DNA from: Massospora cicadina
Lineage: Eukaryota > Entomophthoromycota > Entomophthoromycetes > Entomophthorales > Entomophthoraceae
Assembly: GCA_022478985.1 (NCBI GenBank)
Contig: JAKSZP010009249.1
Coordinates: forward strand, 124,001 to 188,000
Length of the DNA: 64,000 nt
Reading direction: 5' to 3'
The notes beneath the pieces were generated by a model that saw only the letters and a list, made by a program, of their open reading frames with translations, searched no databases and was not told where the DNA came from. The stretch's first letter is position 1. Each line of letters opens with the position of its first letter. Made by a program: the position numbers and the translations under genes. Shown piece by piece: positions 32,462 to 43,118 of the stretch.

Positions 32462-33298
32462 TGTTAAATTTTGTGAGCTGTTTACTCCTTCCTGATTATA
32501 GCTTTTTTCAAATCCCTTGATTAATTGCTCAGGCTCTTTGTATGTGCATTGTTTGACTTGTTGATAATATGTTTATATGCTGCAGTAATAGTAAGAAGAC
32601 TAATGCTTTAGTTGAGCTTAAAGTCTAGCTAAGATAATTATTAGGACCAACGCTACACTGGTAATTGTCCTAATCTTAAATGTTATTGAGTATTGATAGA
32701 GACTTCTTTTCCATTTGGTGGAACTTAACCTCGGCTCAGGTTCAGAGGTTCTTATCTCTTCTGCAAACTTACCTAGTATTAGGTTCAGCAGTTCTTCTTC
32801 CTTCTCGTCATGCAAAATCTGTGGAGATAGAAATAATAAGGACAAAAAATCTTCTTGTCATTCCAACTATAATCACAAGAGCAAACAGTCTATATTTATA
32901 CAAGTATTTAATCTGAAATATCTTTCTATCTAATTATCTTTCTTATTAAAAAATTCATGGTAATTTATAATGGAATTTGGCACCCAACTCTTTAGTTGCT
33001 GTTGGAATTAAGCAAGGGTTATACTCGCTGGTGCTATGTTCCACTAGATCCCACAATGGAATATTTATAATAAATAATAAAATCTTAAGAAACTAAGTTT
33101 ATACTTTTAGTTTTTATATGTTTGAGGCAAACTAGAGAAAAGCCCTTTTTCCGATACTAGTATATCATAATTAAACTAGTTCTGATCCTTGGGGCCATGG
33201 GAATTTGGGGATAAAGTATTATAAAGCTGAGTCATCCAAATTAGGTAATATAGGCTTTTGGCCTATCAGATTGAGGATAAATATTTTGTGGCAAAACT
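32462..33298 (-). repeat. LTR-D, LTR related to LTR-K
   Basis: It starts TGTTAAATTTTGTG on the plus strand beside the primer site. It shares with LTR-K, in the same relative order, a GCCAACT...TATAAATT block (about 32965-33005), an AAAAAGGGCTTTTC block (about 33138-33152) and a TCAGGTTCAGAGGTTCTT-like block (about 32737-32755). Divergence is high. The far end of the LTR is not defined; it may include the minisatellite. Confidence 0.5.
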
Positions 33299-33545
33299 GA
33301 CCCGTGTGGTAATGATTTGACAAATTGTATCCAATCACCAGCGGGTAAAACTTTTCACCTTGGGGTGTTCAGATCTGAGTGGTAATGATTTTTTAATTTG
33401 CACCCAAACATTGATGGGTAAAATCTTCTCACCTCAGGGGTGTTCAGATCTGAGTGGTAATTATTTGTTAATTCACACCCAATCATTGACAGGTAAAATC
33501 TACTCACCTCAGGGAAGAACAGACCTGTGTAATAATGAACACCTC
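33299..33545. repeat. Minisatellite, ~75-bp unit, just over three copies
   Basis: Units at 33299-33371 (73 bp), 33372-33446 (75 bp), 33447-33521 (75 bp) and a partial unit to about 33545. Each has the order GATCTGAGTGGTAAT, AATT-ACCCAA-CATTGA, GGTAAAATCT-CTCACCTCAGG. Units 2 and 3 are most alike. No protein is encoded. Confidence 0.8.
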
Positions 33546-36117
33546 AAATTCAGCTGAGAAGTCAGAGCAATCCTATTATCAGTTCTTACCTTATTACGCC
33601 AATTTTGGGTATAAATCATATTTTCCTGATAGATAGGGTCTCACCGAGAATCTGCCAAGGTCTTTTTGCCGTTGGTATTCATATCATTGATAACCACAAT
33701 ATTATTTAGAAATTTGGAATTCAACATTCTTTTTCAAAAGTTGAGAAGGAGAATGTCTAAAAGTTGCACCCCAATTGGAAACGGCGGTCATCAACTATGA
33801 ATTAACCCCTCAAGGGTCACACTAAACATTAATCTTCCTTATTGGTTCCAAGCGGATTTTCCTTCTGACTCTCAGTGCAAATCTTCTGAGTTGAAATTAA
33901 GAACGTGCTCCATCGCCTTCGCTCAACTCTCATTCAGTTACCCTTGTTAGGTAACACCTATTTAGGTTATAGGTTTTACCTATAAACAGCAGTATGCGAT
34001 CCTGAAAAGGTTAACTCAAAAGTGGCTTTACCACATGTGGCATTACTTGCCATGCAACTCATAAACCCCTTAGTCAATTGGAAAATAAACCTGATTGATT
34101 CCTACAAGGTAATTTAGTTATTAATAGGAAAAAGGACAGCCTATTTATTTGTTTGTTGTTAGAAATCAATCCTGATGAGGATTAAGCAATCTGGTGTATC
34201 ATTTTGATGGATCAACCCCGGCAAATTACCTAATATTCATTCAAGTTAATACTCTGAAAATAGATATTTTACATAATTAATAAATCCACATCTACTAGTG
34301 GGATGGATACCTAGTGTATAAGCAGATGAAAGATAATTGATTAAGATGAGTAATGTGAGCATATTAAAATCATAACAAGCTCTCAGATTGATTAACAATA
34401 GAGAACTTTTACAGCATTAACCCAACTTCAATTGGACTAATTTTTCACATAGCCCCCTTATTTGACTCCCAGCCATTGTTTTCATCCTTGCATCGGCTTT
34501 CAGCTTATAAAATGCTCGCCAAAAGGCTGTTGAAGAAGCCGCTGCCCCACAAACTTTCTCCTTCGCCAGGCCCTATACAGCGATGGAGCCACTTTGTTAG
34601 GGTATCCTTATACTGAATTCCCCAGTGATTTCCCTAAAGATGCGAGATTTTAATTAAAAACTTGCATTTGCAGCAGGCTAATCATAAATGCCGTGGCAAG
34701 ATCATAACTGTTTAACCCCAACTACCCTCACACTTAACAGCGCAGATAAATTATTTTGATGCCCAAACTCATTTCTTTTTCTGAATGCCAGCTTGTTCAT
34801 TATGTTGAGGTGATTCTCACCACTGGCTTTATTGATGAGAAAAAGCTGCACCTCTATATCCTTATGCCCTATGCCGTTGACAATCTACCCTTTTTTATCC
34901 AAATTTCCAACCACCTGAGCACCTGCTGAACAATAATCACCCTGAACCTTCTTCACTTTCAAAATTGAATCTTAGAAAAACGCTGAGGTCCCATGTTAGG
35001 ATTTTTTATTATGTTATAATAATCCCTTTGTTTGGCACATTGTTAATAAAGATGTGTGGAGGACCTCTATTGGGTTGGGCACTACTATTACTAAAGATAT
35101 ACTCTATATATTTCATATCAGAATTGTTAAATACTACGATTAGAACTTTTTTATAATGCTTAATTTCACTAACTGCTACCCCATTTTGAAATAAGGCTGT
35201 TTATCTTCTCTATAACTACCATTAATTTTTCATATAATTTATAGCTCTCTCATCTAGTTCAAGCACCAGACTTAGACCAGATATTCCACTAAGGAATTTA
35301 CTCTTGCACCTTGCTTGGGTAAATTAGAAAACTACTATATTATTAAAAATAAATTTTAAACTACTAACTTTAGTATTTATGTAAGGTTGTTCCATATGCT
35401 AAGAAGAAATTAAGCCAGCTAATGCTACCTTTGAGCTGAATAAATTAATAAATTCTCCAAGCATCTTTTTTCAACTATATTCCTGGATATAGTGTTGTGA
35501 TTTTGATTTTTATTCTAATAGTAATAAATGTTTATTTTATTCAACACAAAGTTGTTTTATTACCAATACCTTTTTATTGATACACCAAAGTCTACCACTT
35601 TAACTCTTTTCAAAACCCTTTGTACAATCTTATGAGAAGACTTAATTTAATAAGAACATTCTAGTACTCCAGTTTATTATAATTGATTGGTGAAGCGCTT
35701 TATGTCACAAAAAACACAGCTAAAACATATGCTATCATGTATCTTTTTACATTTGCACAATATATCATCACCTTAGCTACATATTAAAACTCTCAGAGCT
35801 TGTGTGGAACTCTTAGTCATCTCTCTATTTTCTATAAATAAAATAAAATTAGAGAATGATAACATAAGCTAATATAAAATAAGCTCTGTCTCCAATATCA
35901 CATTGATTTTTTATCTGATATCAATTCTATAGGAGAATAGTAGTTTTCTACTACTTCAATTTTCAAGTAAATGTTAGTAATGACAAAGAACTGATACATG
36001 ATGCTTTATGTTTATACAAAATTCAAGTTAATAATTTTTAAGCCCTAGAATCAATAAATTTTATAGGCAAAAAATGTCTTTTGAAGCCGCCAATGTTTAT
36101 TATACTAATGCAAATCA
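33546..36117. other. AT-rich region without recognisable genes
   Basis: About 2.6 kb of AT-rich sequence with only short random open stretches, for example 34965-35156, which has low-complexity hydrophobic content and no family resemblance. I see no tRNA, repeat boundary or splice-site pattern that I would defend. Confidence 0.5.
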
Positions 36118-36135
36118 TGTATTATCTACCATGTT
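36118..36135. repeat. LINE-A4 target-site duplication, 3' side
   Basis: TGTATTATCTACCATGTT matches TCTATAATCTACCATGTT at 39507-39524 in 16 of 18 positions, with a perfect 12-bp core ATCTACCATGTT. Confidence 0.82.
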
Positions 36136-37999
36136 CCATGAGCAGCATCACCCAGTTGATGAAGCGAGGGGGTAAGCGGATTTGATGGAGGCAGGCCCTA
36201 AGGTATTCCCAGTTTACTCTATCATAGGCCTTTTGTTGGTCCAAGAATACAAGTGCCCCAGAGGCTGTGGACTGTCATGCATTAGCCACAGAGTGCACGT
36301 TATCCCAAATCAACCTTCTGGGTATGAAGCCAAATTGCTCTGGGGAGATGGTGGCAGATGCGATAATCCCTAGATGGTTAGCCATGATTTTTGTTAAAAT
36401 TTCTGTATCCATGTTGGTTATAGAAATGGGGCGCCAGTTGGCTAAATCTAGCTTATTCCCTTTATTTGAAAAGTGTGACAGTAAAGGCTCATGTCCTCCT
36501 GGTAGGAGGCACATATCCAACAGGCTCTGGTTAAGTGAAGCGAGCAGCAGTAGGGATGTATATTTGGAGTATTTTTTATAGAATTCATATGGGATGCTAT
36601 CTGGGCCTGAGTATTTCCGGTTAGGTGCACCATGGATGGCTGTTCATAATTCATTTGGAAAAAATTCATTATTTCTGGGTATTGAGAAATGGTGTAGATG
36701 TGGGCCCAGTCAAGAAATTCTGCCACTTCAGCTGGCTGAATTGGATTGGATCAGTATAACACAGAGTAATACTTCTGTGTTTTGATTGCCACTTTGGCTG
36801 GCATATCTGCAATAGAATCGTACGATCTTTGCACCTGTGTGCAGGGCACGCTCTGGCATGGTGAAAATTTTTTTTAGAAAATATGTGGTGCACTTGTCAC
36901 CTTTGTGATGCGTTTTGCCCTGTATTGAACACAGACCCAATGTTTGTGTTGCCTTTTGAGCGCGTTGAGGTGGGCAGCTGCCTCTGCCTTCTTCCGGCCC
37001 CATGCAGGGCTGTATCCTGTAGTGGGGATATTGGACTCAAGGTGTGACAATTTTGCCAGAGCGCGTGAAATGATTGTTGATGTGGCTCATGAGCATCTGG
37101 AGGAGAGGTGGCAAGAGTAGCAGATGGTATCTTCTTTGAAGGTTGCCCATGTGGAGATGGGGTCCACGCAAAATGGTGTTACAAACTCTTTTGCTAAAGT
37201 TGCTTCCTCCACCCAAGTGGAAAATCCTGGCGACGTGAGTTTGGGGGGGGCGGAGCTTGCACCAATTTGGGGCCCTGGCCACTGTGGTGGGTAGGTGGTA
37301 GGTTATTGAGACCAGTCAGTGGTTGGAGAATTCCATTTTTGTTGTTTTGAAGTGGGAGATGTGGGGTTGGAATTTCGCCGGCATTAGGATAAGGTCAATG
37401 CAGGTCATGGATCTTAATTGGCCATTGTGGACATGGGGGTGCATCATGTTTTCGAGCAGCAGGGCATGTCATGGCAGCACATCCATTAACCTGAGGGTGG
37501 CCTTTAGAACGCGCAGATCTACATGACCCTGGGGGGCGTGGGGTGAGGAAGGCCACTGGTCCATTGGTGTGTTTAGCCAACAGTCCATGTCGCTGACTAT
37601 GAAAGGGTCTGGGGGTAGCAGGAGGGATTTGACCAACAAGAAAAATTCCTGACGCTCGTGTACACCATTTGGGGCATAGATGTTGATGATTGCGTGCACT
37701 ACGTCAGCCCTCAAGAAAGTGACAATGAGAACTCGGCCATTTAGGAATGTTTCTGACAATAAAAATTTGAAGAGATTGTTTCTCTGAACTAGCACCCCAC
37801 AGTGCTCTGACCAAAAGGATAGGGATGGTAGGAGCATAGATTTCCAAGCCTCCTCAGAACCTTGTGGACAGTGGGACTCCTGGATGGCCAGGATATCCGC
37901 GGGTAAATTTTATTGTAAAAAACTCAGTTTCCTAGCCCGGGATGGCGAGGCCTTGAGTCCAGCAATATTCAACATCCCTAAAGTGAAGGTTTCTCCCAT
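36136..37999 (-). pseudogene. LINE-A4 ORF2, endonuclease and N-terminal half of RT
   Basis: The ATG is at 37997-37999. Endonuclease motifs: LNIAGLKA, then AIQE (about 37885-37900), IINIYAPNG and SDMDCW in place of GDMNCW (about 37585-37600). The codon that is TGA in A2 and A3 is still CGA here (about 37730-37734). RT: CPGPD-like region near 36600, ANWRPISITNMDTEILTKIMAN (36520-36275), GFIPRR, and LDQQKAYDRV near 36215-36245. It ends before motif B. Frameshifts occur near 37840, 37460 and 36600. Confidence 0.8.
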
Positions 38000-38005
38000 T
38001 GCACC

Positions 38006-39414
38006 TTAGGTGTGAGGGGTGGGCACTGGGCCCACTATCCTCCTCTAGATCCCCACAGGCCTTCATGGCAGTGCAGGTGTTAGCAGCAATGCTATCAGGA
38101 TTTTTGTTAATTTTTGTGGAAAGAGTTGATTAGCTTTAGCCTTCACTTTTTGTTTCCCTGACGTTGGAAAATTTTTTTGCAGTGAAGATGAGTTCAGTAC
38201 ACCATTGAGCAGGTCAAAAAAATTTTTCCGTTGGGATGGGCCCTGTGTTGGTTTCAACCAGAGTTTGGGTACAACGATTTGGTGAGATCAAGTCCCCCAT
38301 CAGATCCTCAGATTGAGTGGCCCAATCAGCATGGGCTTCCCAATCTGATTGGTTGATGGATTCCCGAGTTGCTTCCACCACAAAGGTTTCAATGTCCTCC
38401 TGGCGTTGGGAGTGTGGGATAGCGGTGGTGGCTTTGGCCGCTTCTTTGGCCATGCCCTGTGGGCCTGCTTGGACTTCTTCCGCTCTTGCAAGGAGATGGG
38501 CTTTACCAGTAAGTAGCAGCCTTGTGCTCCCTACAGGAAAGCCTCTTTGGTGCTTTCAGTTGGTTCATAGTGCGCCTCTCCGCTGGCCATGGCTGCCAAG
38601 GGGTGCTCTTGGAATGTGATGCCCTCCTTGGTGGGGCATGCGTGCGCCTTATGGCCAAATGTGTAACAGTGAGTGCAGATGGGGGGCACACTGTCTACGG
38701 TCATCCAGAATGGGTGGGTGTTATGCCCTTCAATATTAATAAAAGTGGAGTGCAGGATCTGGGTTAGGTCCTTCAAGATCTCCTCAGTTGGGGTCAGAAC
38801 TGCGATGGCTTTGCCAGTGCACAGGTGTGGCATCAGTGTGAAGCGTTGCATTTAAAAAGATTGTATTTCGCCATATATGGCAAGACCATATTTCAGGTGT
38901 TGTTCCAAAATGTCACGTTTTACCATAGTAGGCAAAAAGTCAAATGTAAGGAAAATTTGGTTTGATTTTGTCCATCTGGTGCATTTGGTTTTGATGACCC
39001 GTTGCCCTTTGGGAGGTTGACCACTATGTGCACCGCAGCAGCCTCATCTGCTGCCTCTTTGTTTTTCAAACCTAGGTCCAGCCAAGTGCATGACATGGAG
39101 TGAGGTGCGACATACACCGCGGTCAGGAAAAAGGTTTGCACATCTTCACAAAATTTTTCCCATAAAGTCATTTGTTGGATGTCCAGAAACACGCAAACTC
39201 CATATTCCACCAACGAAAGTGGCTGGGAGTGCGGCGTGTTGATGTACTGGTTGCATCGTGCTTGCCATGCGAGTATTTCTGGGTAAATAGTGACTGCCGG
39301 TTTTTTAAAATTTTTGTCATATCCGCCAGTTTCTCCGGGGCATTTTTGAATGTTGGAGGCCACAGGCCTTCCACCTGCTCCTCTTACCTTACTTGCCCTA
39401 CTGCTCCCTGACAT
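38006..39414 (-). pseudogene. LINE-A4 ORF1, CCHC RNA-binding protein
   Basis: The ATG at 39414 opens 164 residues in one frame (MSGSSRASKVRGAGG...). A shift follows near 38925. The frame 38851-38531 carries HLCTGKAIAVLTP and a knuckle CTHCYTFGHKAHAC (CX2CX4HX4C, about 38635-38680). The C-terminal part is Lys-rich. The stop is TAA at 38006-38008 in the palindrome CACCTAAGGTG, 6 bp before the ORF2 ATG. It is the same protein as in A1 and A3. Confidence 0.8.
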
Positions 39415-39506
39415 GGGCGCAGACTAATATTCTCTGTGAGATTAATAAACTAGATTCAGACTTAAATTGATTAGGTTGAAAAAGTGATTGCAACGAGAAA
39501 GAAAAG

Positions 39507-39524
39507 TCTATAATCTACCATGTT
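39507..39524. repeat. LINE-A4 target-site duplication, 5' side
   Basis: TCTATAATCTACCATGTT, the partner of 36118-36135, directly abuts the LINE 5' terminus. Confidence 0.82.
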
Positions 39525-40256
39525 GATAACAGCACTCTATGCAAAAATATGTATGGCAATACCTAAGGTGACTGAGTACATTAATGTTATTTAGAAAAAA
39601 GTAGTTGAGATTTGAGTTTTTTTAGATTTTATTAGGTTTAAAATTTAGAAAGTTTCATACAAGATAGAAAATAATGACGCTGAGAATAAGCTATAATATA
39701 ATAGTATAATATGAGCATATTAAGCTAATACATCCACATTTAAGACTCTTAATCATTTAGAAAGAGCTTAAATGATTACTATGAACATATTTTTGCTATA
39801 ATAGTTTTAGGCATTGACATTATTAATTGTAACAAAGAGGAAGCCTAGCAGTTAATATGGCTGCAAACACATCTCTGTGTGAACTCACAATGAGTCAGAT
39901 ACAATATCTATGGCTTAAAAACAACATAATTTTAGACCAAAGCATATCAAATCTTAGTAACTACTTTAGGTCACTCTCATAGATACCATATTAAAGCAAC
40001 TTAACCCTCTGTACCTTGGCTTTTATACAGCCTATAGTCATTAACTCATTAGCGGTTTAAGGGTCTTTAAGGCTGTATCCAATTGATCATATGTCCCTTT
40101 TTAGTATTAATTCTCTTTTAGAGTGAATGGTAGTTTTTGTTATCACAAAGCATACTTATATCAAGTTAGCAATCTAATTCACAGAAAAAGTGATTATGTA
40201 GCTATTAGGCTTAAATTATTTTTTGGCAGGAAAAACTACAAGTAAACCCTATGAAT
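39525..40256. other. AT-rich region without recognisable genes
   Basis: AT-rich DNA continuous, before the LINE-A4 insertion, with 33546-36117. I recognise no coding, RNA or repeat feature. Confidence 0.5.
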
Positions 40257-40270
40257 AAGGACAAGGTTTG
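40257..40270. repeat. LINE-C target-site duplication, 5' side
   Basis: AAGGACAAGGTTTG matches AAAGACAAGGTTTG at 46708-46721 in 13 of 14 positions. Confidence 0.75.
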
Positions 40271-40365
40271 AAAACTTCTCTTTCTGCTAAGCATCACTTT
40301 TCGAAAATCAATTTTGCCTTGAAATTTAGCTCCACTAAAGAGATTTACAAAAACTATTAGCAAAT

Positions 40366-43118
40366 ATGGCGGGAAACCCCGCAAAAGAACCCGCGGGCTC
40401 TGCCAAACGAGCCAGCACCAACCCCAAATGAAGCAACCCTCAGTTACCCACCTCAGGGTCAACCAGAATCACCCGCTCTTAAGCATTGGCCATGAAAGCA
40501 GGCACCACCCCCAACCTGGAGCTACTTCAACTAGCGCCAGTTCGCCTGATCGCACTTCTGCAACCTGCACGCCCAACAGCTCTGCGTGCGCTACCTCCCA
40601 CCAACCCGCTGGGCCCCCTCCAACCAAGGAGGCCATCACCCAAGCTGTTTTAATGGCGTCTGCTCAGTTAAATGCAACTCAGCCCATCCAGGCATTCACC
40701 TCCCCCATTGTGTCAGCTAATTCAGCCCCATCTATTATTGCTGACGCCATGTTTCTGGCTCCCCCCATGAGGGCGATACCCAGCTACCTGGCCCCCAAAC
40801 CCTCAGATGTAAGGTTGGATTAGCCGCACATTCTGGTTCACTAAGCACCAAATTGGGACAAACTACTCTTCCCAATGGGGATTCAAATGGTTTGTATTTT
40901 GAAACTTAACGCCAGCTCCAATCTCACCCGTCCCATTTAAACCCCATAATTGGCACTTCTCAAGTCGGCACTTTATCTCCATATGCTGAAAACGACCAAT
41001 TCACCAATCAGCCAGTGAGTTTTGCCCACGAAATTACAGCGAATACTTGGGCTGAATTTACCCAAATAGATTGGGATGGTGATGAAACATCGCCCTCCTC
41101 CTAATTGGCTGCATTTAATTCCAATCTGGATGGGCCTACCCTATTGTGTGAGGCTCAACAATTACTGGCCCCCAAACCCTCGGATGTAAGGTTGGTTTAG
41201 CCGCACATTCTGGTTCACTAAGCACCAAATTGAGACAATCTACTCTTCCCAATGAGGATTCAAATGGTTCGGATTTTGGAACTTCACACCAGTTCCAATC
41301 TCACCCATCCCATTTAAACCCCAAAATCGGCATTTCTCAAGTCGGCACTTTATCTCAATATGCTGAAAACGACCAATTCACCAATCAGCCAGTGAGTTTT
41401 GCCCACAAAATCACAGCAAATACTCGGGCTGAATTTACCAAAATAGATTGGGATGGTGATGAAACATCTCCCTCCTCCCAACTGGCTGGAGTTAATTCCA
41501 ATATGGATGGGCCTCCCCAATTTAGCGAGGCCCAACAAGCCGCCCCTCAATTTAATATGACGCCAGCAACTGCTGTAACATTCCAGAAACAAGGGAACTC
41601 CGCAAACTTGTCCAAACCACCAGCTAACACTCAACCTGCAATTGCAGCCCAAAGCAAACACAAACGTACCAAAGGAGCCACTGGGGCGTGGCAAAAACCT
41701 CTGGCACCAACGCTACCCAAAGCTGATCCCCGTGAAGTGGCGTTTATTGCTGATGTTAAAAAAATGGGCCGAAACTAGAGCGCAAAAAGCTCTACCTCGC
41801 TCAACCCTCTCACACAATTCGCCTTTATTATGGGCATAACCCTGTTGAATTCTATACAGAGGATTACTTTTCATACTTTGCAGTGATTGCGGAGACATTC
41901 CCAATTAACACCACCATCCATGAATTAGTGGAGTGCCACTACATCGATGTGGGCTTCACTGAAGCTGACCTTGCTGACCATGCTGCCACCCTCCAGGTCA
42001 TTATTCCAAGTGGATCTCTTCGCATCTCCCGCACACGCTCTCACCTGGAGAAAATTTCATGGGTTACTTTTTCCAACCTACCAACGACTGTTGATCCTGA
42101 GTCTCTTAAACTGGCGCTCCATCGTGGTTTAATGGAGTTTAGGTCTGTTCTTTCAGTGGACTTTTGCGTCCCCTCTTAATATGCTCCCACTCAAAGAGCT
42201 CGCACTGCTAGTGCATCATTCATCCCCTCCCCCACTATATCCCGCAACATGAGGTTATTCCTCGTGTGGCGGTAGTTGGGGCATGCCCTGAGATCTTTTT
42301 TGTCGACCCTGATTAGGCGCGCCCCCGGTGTTCATGGTGTAACGCCCTTGGACACTTGTATAGTGGCTGCACAGCTCAAAAACAAGCCCTCTTAACCACC
42401 ACCCAGGGGCCTAAACCAGGCCAAAAACGATCCCACGTGGCTGCAGCAGCAATTCCACAACCCACACAATGGGTCCCGTTCAAGACCTGTCCCCTGAGGC
42501 CTTACGCCTAGCAGTTGAAACAGCTAACCCCACTATTGGTATGGGATACCTTCGCTCATGCCCCCTTCCAATGGGCACCCCCTCCAATCTCCCAGAGTCA
42601 ACTCCCTCTCTCACCAAGCGAAAGGCATCTCCCACAGGGTGCCCCTCGTCAGCCACCCCCACTCAGGGCTCCGCGGCACCCCCACCAACCTCCACCAGCG
42701 ATTTATCGCATCAACCCTCAGCTCCCAATGGAGCTATGCCAACCAGCATGGACTGGCAACCCGCGGCCTGCGGTAGAAGTGCCACCTCAATGAGTCCTAC
42801 CCCAACCCCACAGTCCATTTCGCGCGGATCCTTTGCAGTGTTGGAGGAAGTGAATATGGATTCAGACTCATCAAATGGGGACACCGCGGAGGTCACCATT
42901 GAGCACCCTCAGGTCCTTCCCCTGCAATGGAGCGGGGGCAGCATCCTAGGCTGGCTTACTGGGTCCTCCGCCCCCCACCCTCTCCTTCCCCTCAGAACCC
43001 TCGACGATCCTCACGGATTGCAGCTAATAGTCAAGCTAAAGGACTCAAAACTAGCCGCCTCACAGCAGCAGGTTTAAGCGCTGGCAACCCCCCAGGACAT
43101 GGAGGGGAACAGCTATGA
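40366..43118 (+). pseudogene. LINE-C ORF1, Pro/Ser-rich CCHC protein with internal duplication
   Basis: The ATG at 40366 opens MAGNPAKEPAGSAKRAS and meets TGA within 22 codons. The long frame continues at 40428-40823 and again at 41230-41778. The N-terminal half is low-complexity, rich in Pro, Ser, Thr and Gln, and contains a 377-bp tandem duplication. The conserved core of LINE ORF1 is at 41883-42179 (HYIDVGFTEADLADHAA, SNLPTTVDPESL). A knuckle CX2CX4HX4C (CSWCNALGHLYSGC) lies at 42329-42370. The C-terminal 42469-43077 frame is Pro/Ser-rich. One frame ends in TGA at 43116-43118, overlapping the ORF2 ATG. Several frameshifts and stops are present. Confidence 0.75.
40789..41542 (+). repeat. 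377-bp tandem duplication inside LINE-C ORF1
   Basis: Unit 1 is 40789-41165 and unit 2 is 41166-41542. Both begin TGGCCCCCAAACCCTC and contain TTCACTAAGCACCAAATTG and GAAAACGACCAATTCACC. The period of 377 is not a multiple of three, so the duplication shifts the frame. Unit 1 carries more stops than unit 2. Confidence 0.85.

Larger units (their letters stand above)
36136..39506 (-). mobile_element. LINE-A4, 5'-complete but 3'-truncated copy
   Basis: A 3.4-kb minus-strand copy of LINE-A. Its 5' end is complete (reverse complement begins CTTTTCTTTCTCGTTGCAA), with 5'UTR, ORF1 and the first half of ORF2. It ends in the RT between motifs A and B, at the word GCTGCTCATGGAA. The 3' third of the element, including the tail, is absent, yet an 18-bp TSD flanks both ends. 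This is the reverse of the usual 5' truncation. Confidence 0.88.

Noticed and set aside
29338..33545. CRISPR array or bacterial defence system
   Set aside because: The 75-bp units are tandem without spacers, and the window is clearly eukaryotic retrotransposon DNA.
34965..35156. 63-codon hydrophobic open frame
   Set aside because: Low-complexity AT-rich codons; expected by chance in this composition.
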